Position numbers and translations under genes: made by a program
Shown: piece after piece, positions 57,306-64,000 of the stretch
How the letters are laid out: every line of letters begins with the position of its first letter
How positions within the stretch are numbered: position 1 is the stretch's first letter
Assembly (NCBI GenBank): GCA_024919215.1
Contig: CP103437.1
Location: 620,001-684,000 of the forward strand
DNA length: 64,000 nt
From: Methylophilaceae bacterium LSUCC0665
GTDB taxonomy: Bacteria > Pseudomonadota > Gammaproteobacteria > Burkholderiales > Methylophilaceae
Reading direction: 5' to 3'
Notes under the pieces: generated by a model
The model's input: only the letters and a program-made list of their open reading frames with translations
Told to the model about the DNA's origin: nothing
Databases searched by the model: none

Positions 57306-58568
57306 TCAAGATTTCTCTTTTGAATAATAGGCCGCTATAAGAGACAAGAATCCCATTAAAGAGAGATAATAACCCACGTAATCAAATCCAAAATTATTAG
57401 CAAGCCACAGAGCGATAAAAGGTGCAAATGAAGCTCCTAAAATACCGGACAAATTAAATGACAGCGAGGCTCCGGTATACCTCACCTCGGTTGGAAAGAC
57501 ATTGGACAACATGGTCCCCAAAGGTCCATAAGTTAACCCCATTAACGCCATTCCAATAAATAAGGTCATCATTACGCCAATCGAATGAATGTTGATCACC
57601 TCTTCTAGAAATAAACCAAATACCAAAATAAAAAAGGATGTGCCAACCATCATTTTTCTTGGGGTTAACTTATCGGCAAAATAAGCGGATATTGGAATCA
57701 TTCCAGCGAAAAAGAGTATCGAGTAAAGCTGAATTACGAGAAATTCCTCATCAGTAAAATTGAGATGCTGAATCGACCAACCTGCAATAAATACAGTCAT
57801 CAAATAAAAAATTCCGAAGGTGGCGATGCCGGTGAACGCGGCTAAAAATAAAGGTAGTTTTTGCTCTTTAAATATATTTGCTATTGGAACATTTTGATGA
57901 AGTTTTTTGTTTTTACTAGCTTTAATGAACTCTGGTGTTTCAGAAATTTTTAATCTGATATATAGACCAATTGCAATTAATACTGCGCTAGCAATAAATG
58001 GGATTCGCCATCCAAAGTCAAGAAAATCTTCCTTGCTCAACATTTCACTTAAAATTAAAAAGATTCCGCCAGACATTAATAAACCTAATGGTGCACCCAA
58101 TTGTGGAAACATTCCAAACCAAGCACGCTGACCCTTCGGTGCATTCTCAACAGCCAACAAGACTGCCCCTCCCCATTCACCGCCTAAGCCAAAACCTTGA
58201 CCAAACCTGCACAAAACAAGCAATATTGGTGCCAAAATCCCAACAGAATGGTAACTGGGGAGTAATCCAATCATAATGGTCGACAAACCCATCGTCAGTA
58301 AAGCAGCAACAAGTGTAGCCTTTCGACCAATTTTATCGCCAAAATGTCCAAAGAAAGCAGAGCCTAAGGGTCTGGCAAAAAAAGCAACCGCAAATGTGGC
58401 TAATGATTGCAGCATTTGTGTAGTTGGACTTGATTCTGGAAAAAATAAATAAGGGAAAACCAAGATGGCTGCATTGGCGTAGATATAAAAATCAAAAAAT
58501 TCAATTGTGGTGCCGGCTAGGCTAGCAAAAAGAACTGTCGATTTTGAGTTTTTGTGGATTTCAGCCAT
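57306..58568 (-). CDS. MFS transporter of the metabolite:H+ symporter (MHS) family
   Basis: A 420-residue, 12-helix transporter. SLAGTTIEFFDFYIYANAA at the N terminus and FFARPLGSAFFGHFGDKIGR (the MFS loop motif) are typical of MHS members such as ProP, KgtP and ShiA, and so is GFGLGGEWGGAVLLAVENAP. It should import an organic acid or osmolyte with protons; the substrate cannot be told. It diverges from the next gene and is preceded by its own promoter region. Confidence 0.9.
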   Translation of the reverse strand: MAEIHKNSKSTVLFASLAGTTIEFFDFYIYANAAILVFPYLFFPESSPTTQMLQSLATFAVAFFARPLGSAFFGHFGDKIGRKATLVAALLTMGLSTIMIGLLPSYHSVGILAPILLVLCRFGQGFGLGGEWGGAVLLAVENAPKGQRAWFGMFPQLGAPLGLLMSGGIFLILSEMLSKEDFLDFGWRIPFIASAVLIAIGLYIRLKISETPEFIKASKNKKLHQNVPIANIFKEQKLPLFLAAFTGIATFGIFYLMTVFIAGWSIQHLNFTDEEFLVIQLYSILFFAGMIPISAYFADKLTPRKMMVGTSFFILVFGLFLEEVINIHSIGVMMTLFIGMALMGLTYGPLGTMLSNVFPTEVRYTGASLSFNLSGILGASFAPFIALWLANNFGFDYVGYYLSLMGFLSLIAAYYSKEKS

Positions 58569-58612
58569 TACATTGATAAAATTTTTAAATTAAATACAAT
58601 GAAGAAAATACA

Positions 58613-59131
58613 ATGAAAAAGTCCAAAACTCAAACAATTATGATAAAAAATCTTTCAATACTCTTTTTTTTTATTCTTTACACCAACTATTCTTTCTCTG
58701 AAATACAATACTTTCTTGATGAAAAATATCACAAAAACACATTTTCGATTAGCATTAACGGCATAAAAAATGTATTTTGGTCGCCAGGGTCTCAACTTGA
58801 TAAAGCAATTGAAAGCTACAATAAAATAAAAATCTATAAATGTTCAGCTGATAAGTATTCTACAAAGGTTTTAAAAATTTACCCGGACTCTTTCTATAAT
58901 CCTCAAATGAATATTTTTCAAACTGACCTTAAAGTACTTAATATTAATAATAGTGGTCAAGTTGTAAATAGTTATAAGGTGACACATAAGACAGTTACCA
59001 GGATGATGGCTTATGAGGCAGAAATTGCTAAGCATTATGAAGGATTAATTAAAAAATTTATGGATGAAGAATCTACAAAAAACAGCATGAATGAAGAGCT
59101 AGTAAGTGGTCGAATTTGTTTTCACGACTAA
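58613..59131 (+). CDS. Exported protein of unknown function
   Basis: A 172-residue protein with a hydrophobic N-terminal segment (LSILFFFILYTNYSFS) that looks like a signal peptide. Starting at the ATG at 58640 instead of 58613 would place the signal at the very N terminus and is equally plausible. The mature part contains INGIKNVFWSPGSQLDKAIE, KCSADKYSTKVLKIYP and ends with GRICFHD; the two cysteines could form a disulfide. No domain is recognised. It converges with the MsrB fusion gene. Confidence 0.7.
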   Translation: MKKSKTQTIMIKNLSILFFFILYTNYSFSEIQYFLDEKYHKNTFSISINGIKNVFWSPGSQLDKAIESYNKIKIYKCSADKYSTKVLKIYPDSFYNPQMNIFQTDLKVLNINNSGQVVNSYKVTHKTVTRMMAYEAEIAKHYEGLIKKFMDEESTKNSMNEELVSGRICFHD

Positions 59132-59148
59132 ATATATTTGATAGATAC

Positions 59149-59850
59149 TTAATCGGGTACAAATCTCAATACAGCGCTGTTAATGCAGTATCTTTTCCCT
59201 GTCGGGGGTGGCCCATCATTAAAAACATGACCTAAATGAATCCCTGAGCTAGCGCTTAGGACTTCAACCCTCATGCCATCGTCATGAAATGATAATGCGC
59301 CTGGAATTGGATCAAAGAAGCTAGGCCAGCCTGTTCCGCTGTCAAACTTCGTATCGCTTCTAAACAATTTAGCCCCAGTGAGTGGGTCTACATAATAGCC
59401 TGGCTCTTTGTTATCCAACAATGAACCTGTGAATGGATATTCGGTACCACTTTCAAAAGCGATTTTTCTTTGTTCCGGAGTCATAGTTTGCAGGCTAACC
59501 CATTCCCAGAATCTCTTTTTATCTCCGTCATAGCCTGTATATCGAGCAATTTCTTGTTGGTTTTTGGTCATAACTATCGTCGGAGTGACCACAATAGGCT
59601 CATTTAGCTGAATTGACGAATCATTAAAGTCATAAGTTTCGGTAAGCGCAACTTCAGACTGCCACGCGTCTGTAACATCCTTTTTAAAGCGATGACAGGA
59701 GGAGCAATCTTTCGCCTCGTAAACAACAACTTGTAATTCTTGAATGACTTCTGTGGTTATATGTTCTTGCTTCATTTTTCTGGCCTCTAACAAAGGAGCA
59801 ATACTCACTAAAAAGATAAAAATTATGGGAATTGCTAGGTAATTTTTCAT
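59149..59850 (-). CDS. msrB: Exported thioredoxin-like / methionine sulfoxide reductase B fusion
   Basis: A 233-residue two-domain protein. After a signal-like helix (LAIPIIFIFLVSIAPLL), residues about 35-125 form a thioredoxin-like domain with C49-S-S-C52 in YEAKDCSSCHRF and a cis-proline strand VVTPTIVMTK. Residues about 130-233 are MsrB: LFRSDTKFDSGTGWPSFFDP, GIHLGHVFNDGPPPTGKRY and the catalytic cysteine in RYCINSAVLRF. The two CxxC zinc pairs of many MsrB proteins are missing. The fused thioredoxin domain could pass electrons to the reductase in the periplasm. The msrB name covers the catalytic part. Confidence 0.87.
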   Translation of the reverse strand: MKNYLAIPIIFIFLVSIAPLLEARKMKQEHITTEVIQELQVVVYEAKDCSSCHRFKKDVTDAWQSEVALTETYDFNDSSIQLNEPIVVTPTIVMTKNQQEIARYTGYDGDKKRFWEWVSLQTMTPEQRKIAFESGTEYPFTGSLLDNKEPGYYVDPLTGAKLFRSDTKFDSGTGWPSFFDPIPGALSFHDDGMRVEVLSASSGIHLGHVFNDGPPPTGKRYCINSAVLRFVPD

Positions 59851-60016
59851 AGGTTAAAGATTATAAATCATAATATATTTAATAGATTATTTTTGTAACA
59901 TAATGTTCAAAATTAAATAAATAATTATTATTTTCAATAACTTATTAATATTTATTAATGTAATTAATCTAAATATTTTCATTGAAATAAATTTTATTTC
60001 ACGTACTCTAATAGTC

Positions 60017-61156
60017 ATGAGTAAATTTGATAAGTTAATATCTCGTTTCCACACTGACTCTGTACGCTGGGATAAGCATAACAAGGATATCATTCCTCTT
60101 TGGGTGGCAGATATGGACTTTGAGACCCCCCAATGTGTTATTGACGCCATGACAAAAAGGCTCGATCATAAAGTTTTTGGTTATACCCACGCACCTGATC
60201 ACCTCAAAGAAGAAATTACTCGATATATTCATGATCAGTTTAATTGGAGTATTGAACCTGAGTGGATTGTTTTCACCCCTAGCCTGGTCTCTAGTCTTTA
60301 TTCCATTGCACAACAAATCACCCAATCCGACGAGCATCTGTTGACACTAAAGCCGGTATACCACCATATCCTTCAGGCGGCTTCCTTCTCTAACAGAGAC
60401 TTTTCCGCAGTCCCGCTAGAGACTGATAATCGTCGACTAATCCTTAGCGAGGACGGACTAAAGCATTACCAACAAAAGAATACTCGCTTGCTGCTTTTCT
60501 GTAACCCCCATAACCCAGGCGGGTCTGTGTATTCTCATGCAGAACTCAATGACATTGCAGCCTTTTGTGTCAACAATGATATTGTTATCTGTTCGGATGA
60601 AATTCATTGCAATATGGTTCATGCTGGACACCAGCATATCCCCATTGCCAGCTTATCTGAGGACATTGCTGACCAATCCATCACATTAATGTCCTTGAAT
60701 AAGGTATTCAATATCCCGGGAGTTGGCTTAGCTTGGATGATTTGCAAAAATAAAGACATACGAAAGAAGATACAAGCGCAAATTGGAACCCTAATTCCTG
60801 ATCCACAAATTTTCAGCTACATCAGTACCCAGGCTGCTCTTCATCATGGGGAACTTTGGCGACGAGAACTTGTTCAATACCTTGAGAACAATAAAAAATT
60901 ACTTCAAACTCACATTACAGAGATGCAACCATTAGAGCTATATACGATGGAAGCTAGTTATTTAGCGTGGATTGATTGTAGTCAATTAAGAACTAAAGAT
61001 CCGGCGCAATTATTCTTAGATCATGGGCTTGCGTTGCAACCAGGATCGATGTTTAAACAAGATGACCATGTAAGAATCAATATCGCCACACCCAAATCCA
61101 TTCTCAGTGAAGCTTTAAACAGAATGCATGCCGCTATAGATACCCTTCAAGGCTAA
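60017..61156 (+). CDS. patB: PatB/MalY-type cystathionine beta-lyase
   Basis: A 379-residue fold-type I PLP enzyme. DSVRWDKHNKDIIPLWVADM at the N terminus is the MalY/PatB signature. PLP-binding parts are LLLFCNPHNPGGSVYS, VICSDEIHCNMVH and the lysine in LMSLNKVFNIPGVGLAWM. Members act as C-S lyases on cystathionine or cysteine conjugates. The gene looks richer in G+C than its neighbours, which may indicate transfer. It diverges from the MsrB fusion over 166 bp of plain AT-rich DNA and overlaps the converging gene by 4 nt. Confidence 0.9.
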   Translation: MSKFDKLISRFHTDSVRWDKHNKDIIPLWVADMDFETPQCVIDAMTKRLDHKVFGYTHAPDHLKEEITRYIHDQFNWSIEPEWIVFTPSLVSSLYSIAQQITQSDEHLLTLKPVYHHILQAASFSNRDFSAVPLETDNRRLILSEDGLKHYQQKNTRLLLFCNPHNPGGSVYSHAELNDIAAFCVNNDIVICSDEIHCNMVHAGHQHIPIASLSEDIADQSITLMSLNKVFNIPGVGLAWMICKNKDIRKKIQAQIGTLIPDPQIFSYISTQAALHHGELWRRELVQYLENNKKLLQTHITEMQPLELYTMEASYLAWIDCSQLRTKDPAQLFLDHGLALQPGSMFKQDDHVRINIATPKSILSEALNRMHAAIDTLQG

Positions 61157-61977
61157 AATAAATCTTTCAGTTTTTTTAATTCTTTAATATTCTCAATATC
61201 ACCAAGCTCAGACTCAATTTTTTTAATGGCCTTTTCAGCTTCTTGATCAATTTGTTCTTTTAAGTCTTTTTCAAGATCATGCACTAAATTTTTAAAATTA
61301 ATCGCTCTCTTTAAGTCTTTTTCCATGGAGTCAACAAACACTCTCATCAATTCATCTGCCAACAACCCATTCTCTTTTGCCCCGATGTTATTTAATTTAA
61401 TATTGGGTAGCTGGACTGACAAAGTCTGACTCGAAGCAAACGGCATAGCAGCCTCAACTTCGGTATTAATCATTTCAAAGGAGCGAATAATAATTTTTTT
61501 ACTTTGCTGGGTTTTCGATTGGCTAGAGATTTTATCCTGCTCACCAATTGGCTTATTTTCTTTATCACTATTTTTTTTCTTTAAATTTTTATCTAAGTTT
61601 TTTTTCAACTCAACAAAGTTAGTTTTGCCATCATTGAACTCATACAAGATATTTGCATGATTAATAAAAACTCTTTCGATAATGACCACATCATCTAAAA
61701 TACTGCTCACATCAATATCCAGCTCAGCTTGGTCAAAACGGAAAGCGTATTTGGTCTGAAATCCTACTGGATTACCTTGTTGGTAATTATTAAGAGCGCC
61801 AACACCCTCTTTTAAATTTAGTTTAACCTGAGCTAGGCTCACATTGGTCTGTGTCGCCTCTGAAATAGATGTAACAATAATCTCTCGGACAATTTCATCA
61901 AGATTATCTTTTAAAAAAACGAATAATCCTGATATCACTATCAAAACAATCAATAAAACAACTAACAACTTTTTCAC
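61153..61977 (-). CDS. Membrane-anchored AsmA-like protein
   Basis: A 274-residue protein. One N-terminal membrane helix (LVVLLIVLIVISGLFVFL) is followed by a beta-rich domain with TNVSLAQVKLNLKEGVGALN and FRFDQAELDIDVSSIL, a pattern like the start of AsmA proteins, then a lysine-rich linker (about residues 128-162), a strand region and a long charged C-terminal helix. AsmA proteins bridge the envelope and affect lipid transport, but this one is short. The family call is tentative. The 258 bp upstream hold no gene and no clear element. Confidence 0.65.
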   Translation of the reverse strand: MKKLLVVLLIVLIVISGLFVFLKDNLDEIVREIIVTSISEATQTNVSLAQVKLNLKEGVGALNNYQQGNPVGFQTKYAFRFDQAELDIDVSSILDDVVIIERVFINHANILYEFNDGKTNFVELKKNLDKNLKKKNSDKENKPIGEQDKISSQSKTQQSKKIIIRSFEMINTEVEAAMPFASSQTLSVQLPNIKLNNIGAKENGLLADELMRVFVDSMEKDLKRAINFKNLVHDLEKDLKEQIDQEAEKAIKKIESELGDIENIKELKKLKDLF

Positions 61978-62235
61978 AATAAAAACCTAAAATTACTATT
62001 CTTAAATCATATTAATTTGTCTTTTTTTTTTAGTCAATTGACATTAGGAAATTGATATCAGATCACTGAAGCAAATTACATGCTTATATTTAGTCCATAG
62101 GTATTTTAAGATAGATTAAGTGCCCAAAGAAATTGTCATGTATCAGCTCATATATCGAGACTTAGGTGGAGCATCTAAAATAATAAATTCACTTTAAAAT
62201 TCATCTAAAAGTTGTTAAATGTTATTAAAATGCTG

Positions 62236-62865
62236 TTATCTTTTAATTTTTTCAATTAATTGTAAGATTTCAATTCGGCGGCCTTGGTCTGCATCCTCAC
62301 GCCCGGGTCTGCCTGGTGCCTTTCTTGCCTTGTTTAAATAAGCTTTTGCCGCCTCAAATTCCCCTTTGTCGATCAAAAAATCTGCATAAAAAAAGTTGGA
62401 GTCAATACCATTGGGATTTAAAGACAACCCTTTTTTAAGGTACTCATTTGCTTTTTCAGAATCCCCAAATCCGATAGGCCAACCAGGGACCTGATAATAT
62501 AAAGAACCTAATGATGTATAAGCTGAGCCCTCTAATACATCGCCGTCAATTTCTATTGCCTCCTCCAGATGTTTTTTTGCACTTTTGACATGACTCAAAG
62601 CTGTTGGATTAATTGTACTTAACGAGCCAGCATAAGATGCTTCAATAATGGCATGCCAGATGAGTATTTCTGGCTGATCGGGATAGATTGCTAATTTCTC
62701 ATTTGCTATATCTAGAAGCTGTTCAAGCCCCTCTTGCTTACTGCTTTTGCTATTTAAATAATTAAATTTTGCCCACTCATTTTGCATCAATCTCATATCA
62801 TCAACCCAGTCCGCCATAACTATCACGGGTGAAAATATAAAAATAAATAATAAAATTTTTTTCAT
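62236..62865 (-). CDS. Exported TPR protein
   Basis: A 209-residue protein with a signal peptide (ILLFIFIFSPVIVMA) and TPR-like helical pairs: EGLEQLLDIANEKLAIYPDQ, SAKKHLEEAIEIDGDVLEGS, SEKANEYLKKGLSLNPNGID and EAAKAYLNKARKAP. It should be periplasmic. It follows the SDR gene by 1 nt, so it belongs to the operon that enters from the right edge. Function unknown. Confidence 0.8.
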   Translation of the reverse strand: MKKILLFIFIFSPVIVMADWVDDMRLMQNEWAKFNYLNSKSSKQEGLEQLLDIANEKLAIYPDQPEILIWHAIIEASYAGSLSTINPTALSHVKSAKKHLEEAIEIDGDVLEGSAYTSLGSLYYQVPGWPIGFGDSEKANEYLKKGLSLNPNGIDSNFFYADFLIDKGEFEAAKAYLNKARKAPGRPGREDADQGRRIEILQLIEKIKR

Positions 62866-62866
62866 T

Positions 62867-63664
62867 CTAATTTCCTTTTTTTAATAGATACTTCTTGATC
62901 ACTGGAAGTTGTTTAGCCAATGCCTTATCTAGGATAGATGGAAATAAGTCATTGATGATAGTGAATAACCTTTCTTTAAAGCCAATCCTCTTTTGCCAGG
63001 TCGGCTGAAATAAGAACTTAACAAACTCCCTTGCTACCTGGCTGGGTAAATCCATGGCAGTTTTCGTTTCCCTATTAAACTGCTCAACTAAAGTGTTATT
63101 AAAAGGCGTCTTTGTAGCTCGAGGCGCAAAGTATCTGACTAGGATACTGGTGTCAGCTAACTCGCGACGCAAGCTTTGAGAAAAGCCACGCAATCCAAAC
63201 TTAGTGGACGAATAACCAACAAATCCAGGAAAACCTAAATATCCAAAAATGGATCCTGTGTTAATGATTTGACTTTGGTTTTTTTTAAGTAATGGCAGTA
63301 ATTTTTTTGTTAAAAGCATCGGTGAAGTCAAATTAACATTAATTAAATTCTCAATCGTCTCATCAGATTGGTTTGAAAATAAATCAAAATCATTCATTCC
63401 GGCATTGTTAATTAATAAATTTATTCCACCGTTTGCATCAGCGGCTCGATATATTTGATCTCGAACATTGCTGATACTCACATCACCCGCAATGCATATT
63501 CCATTTTTGAGTTCAAGATCATCTTGCAGTTGTTTTAAAACAATTTCATCCAGTCCATTTAATATTACGAAATCAATGTATGGCTTCATGGCCTTGATCA
63601 GCTCACGCCCTATGCCACCAGCTGCCCCTGTAATAACCAATCTCAAGCGATTTGGATTGCTCAT
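62867..63664 (-). CDS. Short-chain dehydrogenase/reductase
   Basis: A 265-residue classical SDR. VITGAAGGIGRELIKAM binds the cofactor, INLLINNAGMNDF and NTGSIFGYLGFPGFVG hold the conserved Asn and Ser, and YSSTKFGLRGFSQSL carries the catalytic Tyr and Lys. A C-terminal extension has amphipathic helices (FTIINDLFPSILDKALAKQL), which may contact the membrane. Substrate unknown. The start overlaps the upstream gene by ATGA. Confidence 0.87.
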   Translation of the reverse strand: MSNPNRLRLVITGAAGGIGRELIKAMKPYIDFVILNGLDEIVLKQLQDDLELKNGICIAGDVSISNVRDQIYRAADANGGINLLINNAGMNDFDLFSNQSDETIENLINVNLTSPMLLTKKLLPLLKKNQSQIINTGSIFGYLGFPGFVGYSSTKFGLRGFSQSLRRELADTSILVRYFAPRATKTPFNNTLVEQFNRETKTAMDLPSQVAREFVKFLFQPTWQKRIGFKERLFTIINDLFPSILDKALAKQLPVIKKYLLKKGN

Positions 63665-64000
63665 TTAAATGACTCCATCTGAGGAATAGTTCTAAATATA
63701 TCCCCATATAATTTAAAAATATCCTTAGCAGACTGAATGATCGACTGACGATCTTCTTTGTTTTTTAATTGATTTACCAATTCCTCAAAAAACTGAACAT
63801 GTTCAAGATCTAAGGAACCATGTGATAACAGGTAGCTAAATGCTTTATTGGGTAATCCTAAGGATTTCTTTAAAGCTTCTGCAGCCTCTGTCGCTAGCGC
63901 AGTACTTGTCCCTTCCAGAACAAAAACCATCCCAAAGAAACCAACCGGATTTTTTCGATCTATCTGATGATAGGCATACCTGACCATCATCTCAGTTGTA
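63661..64000 (-). CDS. Haem-oxygenase-fold (iron-containing redox enzyme-like) protein, N terminus cut by window edge
   Basis: The frame stays open to the window edge; internal methionines exist, but the visible 113 codons are only the C-terminal half of a helical domain. Landmarks are GFFGMVFVLEGTSTAL, SYLLSHGSLDLEHVQFFEEL and KDIFKLYGDIFRTIP, which resemble TenA/PqqC/haem-oxygenase-fold proteins with histidines as metal ligands. The substrate is unknown. It is coupled to the SDR gene by ATGA. Confidence 0.65.
   Translation of the reverse strand, partial: TTEMMVRYAYHQIDRKNPVGFFGMVFVLEGTSTALATEAAEALKKSLGLPNKAFSYLLSHGSLDLEHVQFFEELVNQLKNKEDRQSIIQSAKDIFKLYGDIFRTIPQMESFK

Noticed and set aside
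58593-58618. Near-duplicate AAATACAATGAA stretch giving a five-codon frame that stops at the start of the exported protein gene (ATGA)
   Set aside because: Too short to separate from chance or slippage in AT-rich DNA, and the true start of the exported gene may be further down at 58640.
59851-60016. Regulatory element between the MsrB fusion and patB
   Set aside because: The gap is plain AT-rich sequence. Promoters must exist for both genes, but no element stands out.
61978-62235. Small gene or RNA in the 258-bp gap between the AsmA-like and TPR genes
   Set aside because: Only very short frames (18 codons or fewer) and no clear hairpin or promoter pair. Nothing can be supported.

Overview
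The window is 64 kb of AT-rich DNA (roughly one third G+C by eye) from a Gram-negative proteobacterium with lipid A, a BAM complex and a compact genome. Genes are tightly packed, and stop and start codons often overlap as ATGA, GTGA or TAATG. The order of the core genes points to an AT-rich, probably streamlined aquatic betaproteobacterium of the Methylophilaceae/OM43 kind. The orders used for this are frr-uppS-cdsA-dxr-bamA-skp-lpxD-fabZ-lpxA-lpxB-rnhB, a tetrapyrrole-methylase gene beside maf near yceD-rpmF-plsX-fab, and smc-zipA-ligA. This placement is inference from gene order and composition only, and a gammaproteobacterium is not excluded.

Layout, 0-33.5 kb. A minus-strand cluster (map, glnD, a POT-family transporter, an Blc-like lipocalin cut by the window edge) diverges from a long plus-strand block. 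That block covers translation (rpsB, tsf, frr), UMP kinase, isoprenoid and phospholipid precursors (uppS, cdsA, dxr), outer-membrane assembly (bamA, skp) and lipid A (lpxD, fabZ, lpxA, lpxB), and ends at rnhB. The site-2 protease gene rseP, usually found between dxr and bamA, is absent there. A converging minus-strand block holds a two-subunit pyruvate carboxylase, a Maf/YceF pyrophosphatase and an RsmI-like methylase. From 22.3 to 33.5 kb a single plus-strand run carries yceD (shortened), rpmF, plsX, fabH, fabD, fabG, acpP, fabF, pabC, mltG, tmk, holB, tatD, a PhnP-like hydrolase and a small exported protein, and closes at a clear terminator.

Layout, 33.5-44.8 kb. An orphan molybdopterin oxidoreductase, an exported histone-deacetylase-like hydrolase, and a minus-strand smc-zipA-ligA-TPR operon are followed by queF and a tRNA-Ala(GGC) gene.

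Layout, 44.8-64 kb (accessory). The last 13 bases of the tRNA-Ala locus recur 3.4 kb downstream. Between the two copies lie two divergent operons of mostly unrecognised genes: a uracil-DNA-glycosylase-like protein coupled to an exported protein, and an unknown protein plus a 62-residue protein plus a Cas4/AddB-like Fe-S nuclease. This looks like a small genomic island without a visible integrase, and it is the best candidate for something undescribed. Beyond it lie a small cysteine-rich protein, an FAD monooxygenase plus O-acetylhomoserine sulfhydrylase pair, an exported pentapeptide-repeat protein, an AlpA-like regulator, an envelope-modification set (two phosphoethanolamine transferases and a PAP2 phosphatase), an MFS transporter, an exported thioredoxin-MsrB fusion, a PatB-type lyase, an AsmA-like anchored protein, and a TPR/SDR/haem-oxygenase-fold operon cut by the right edge.
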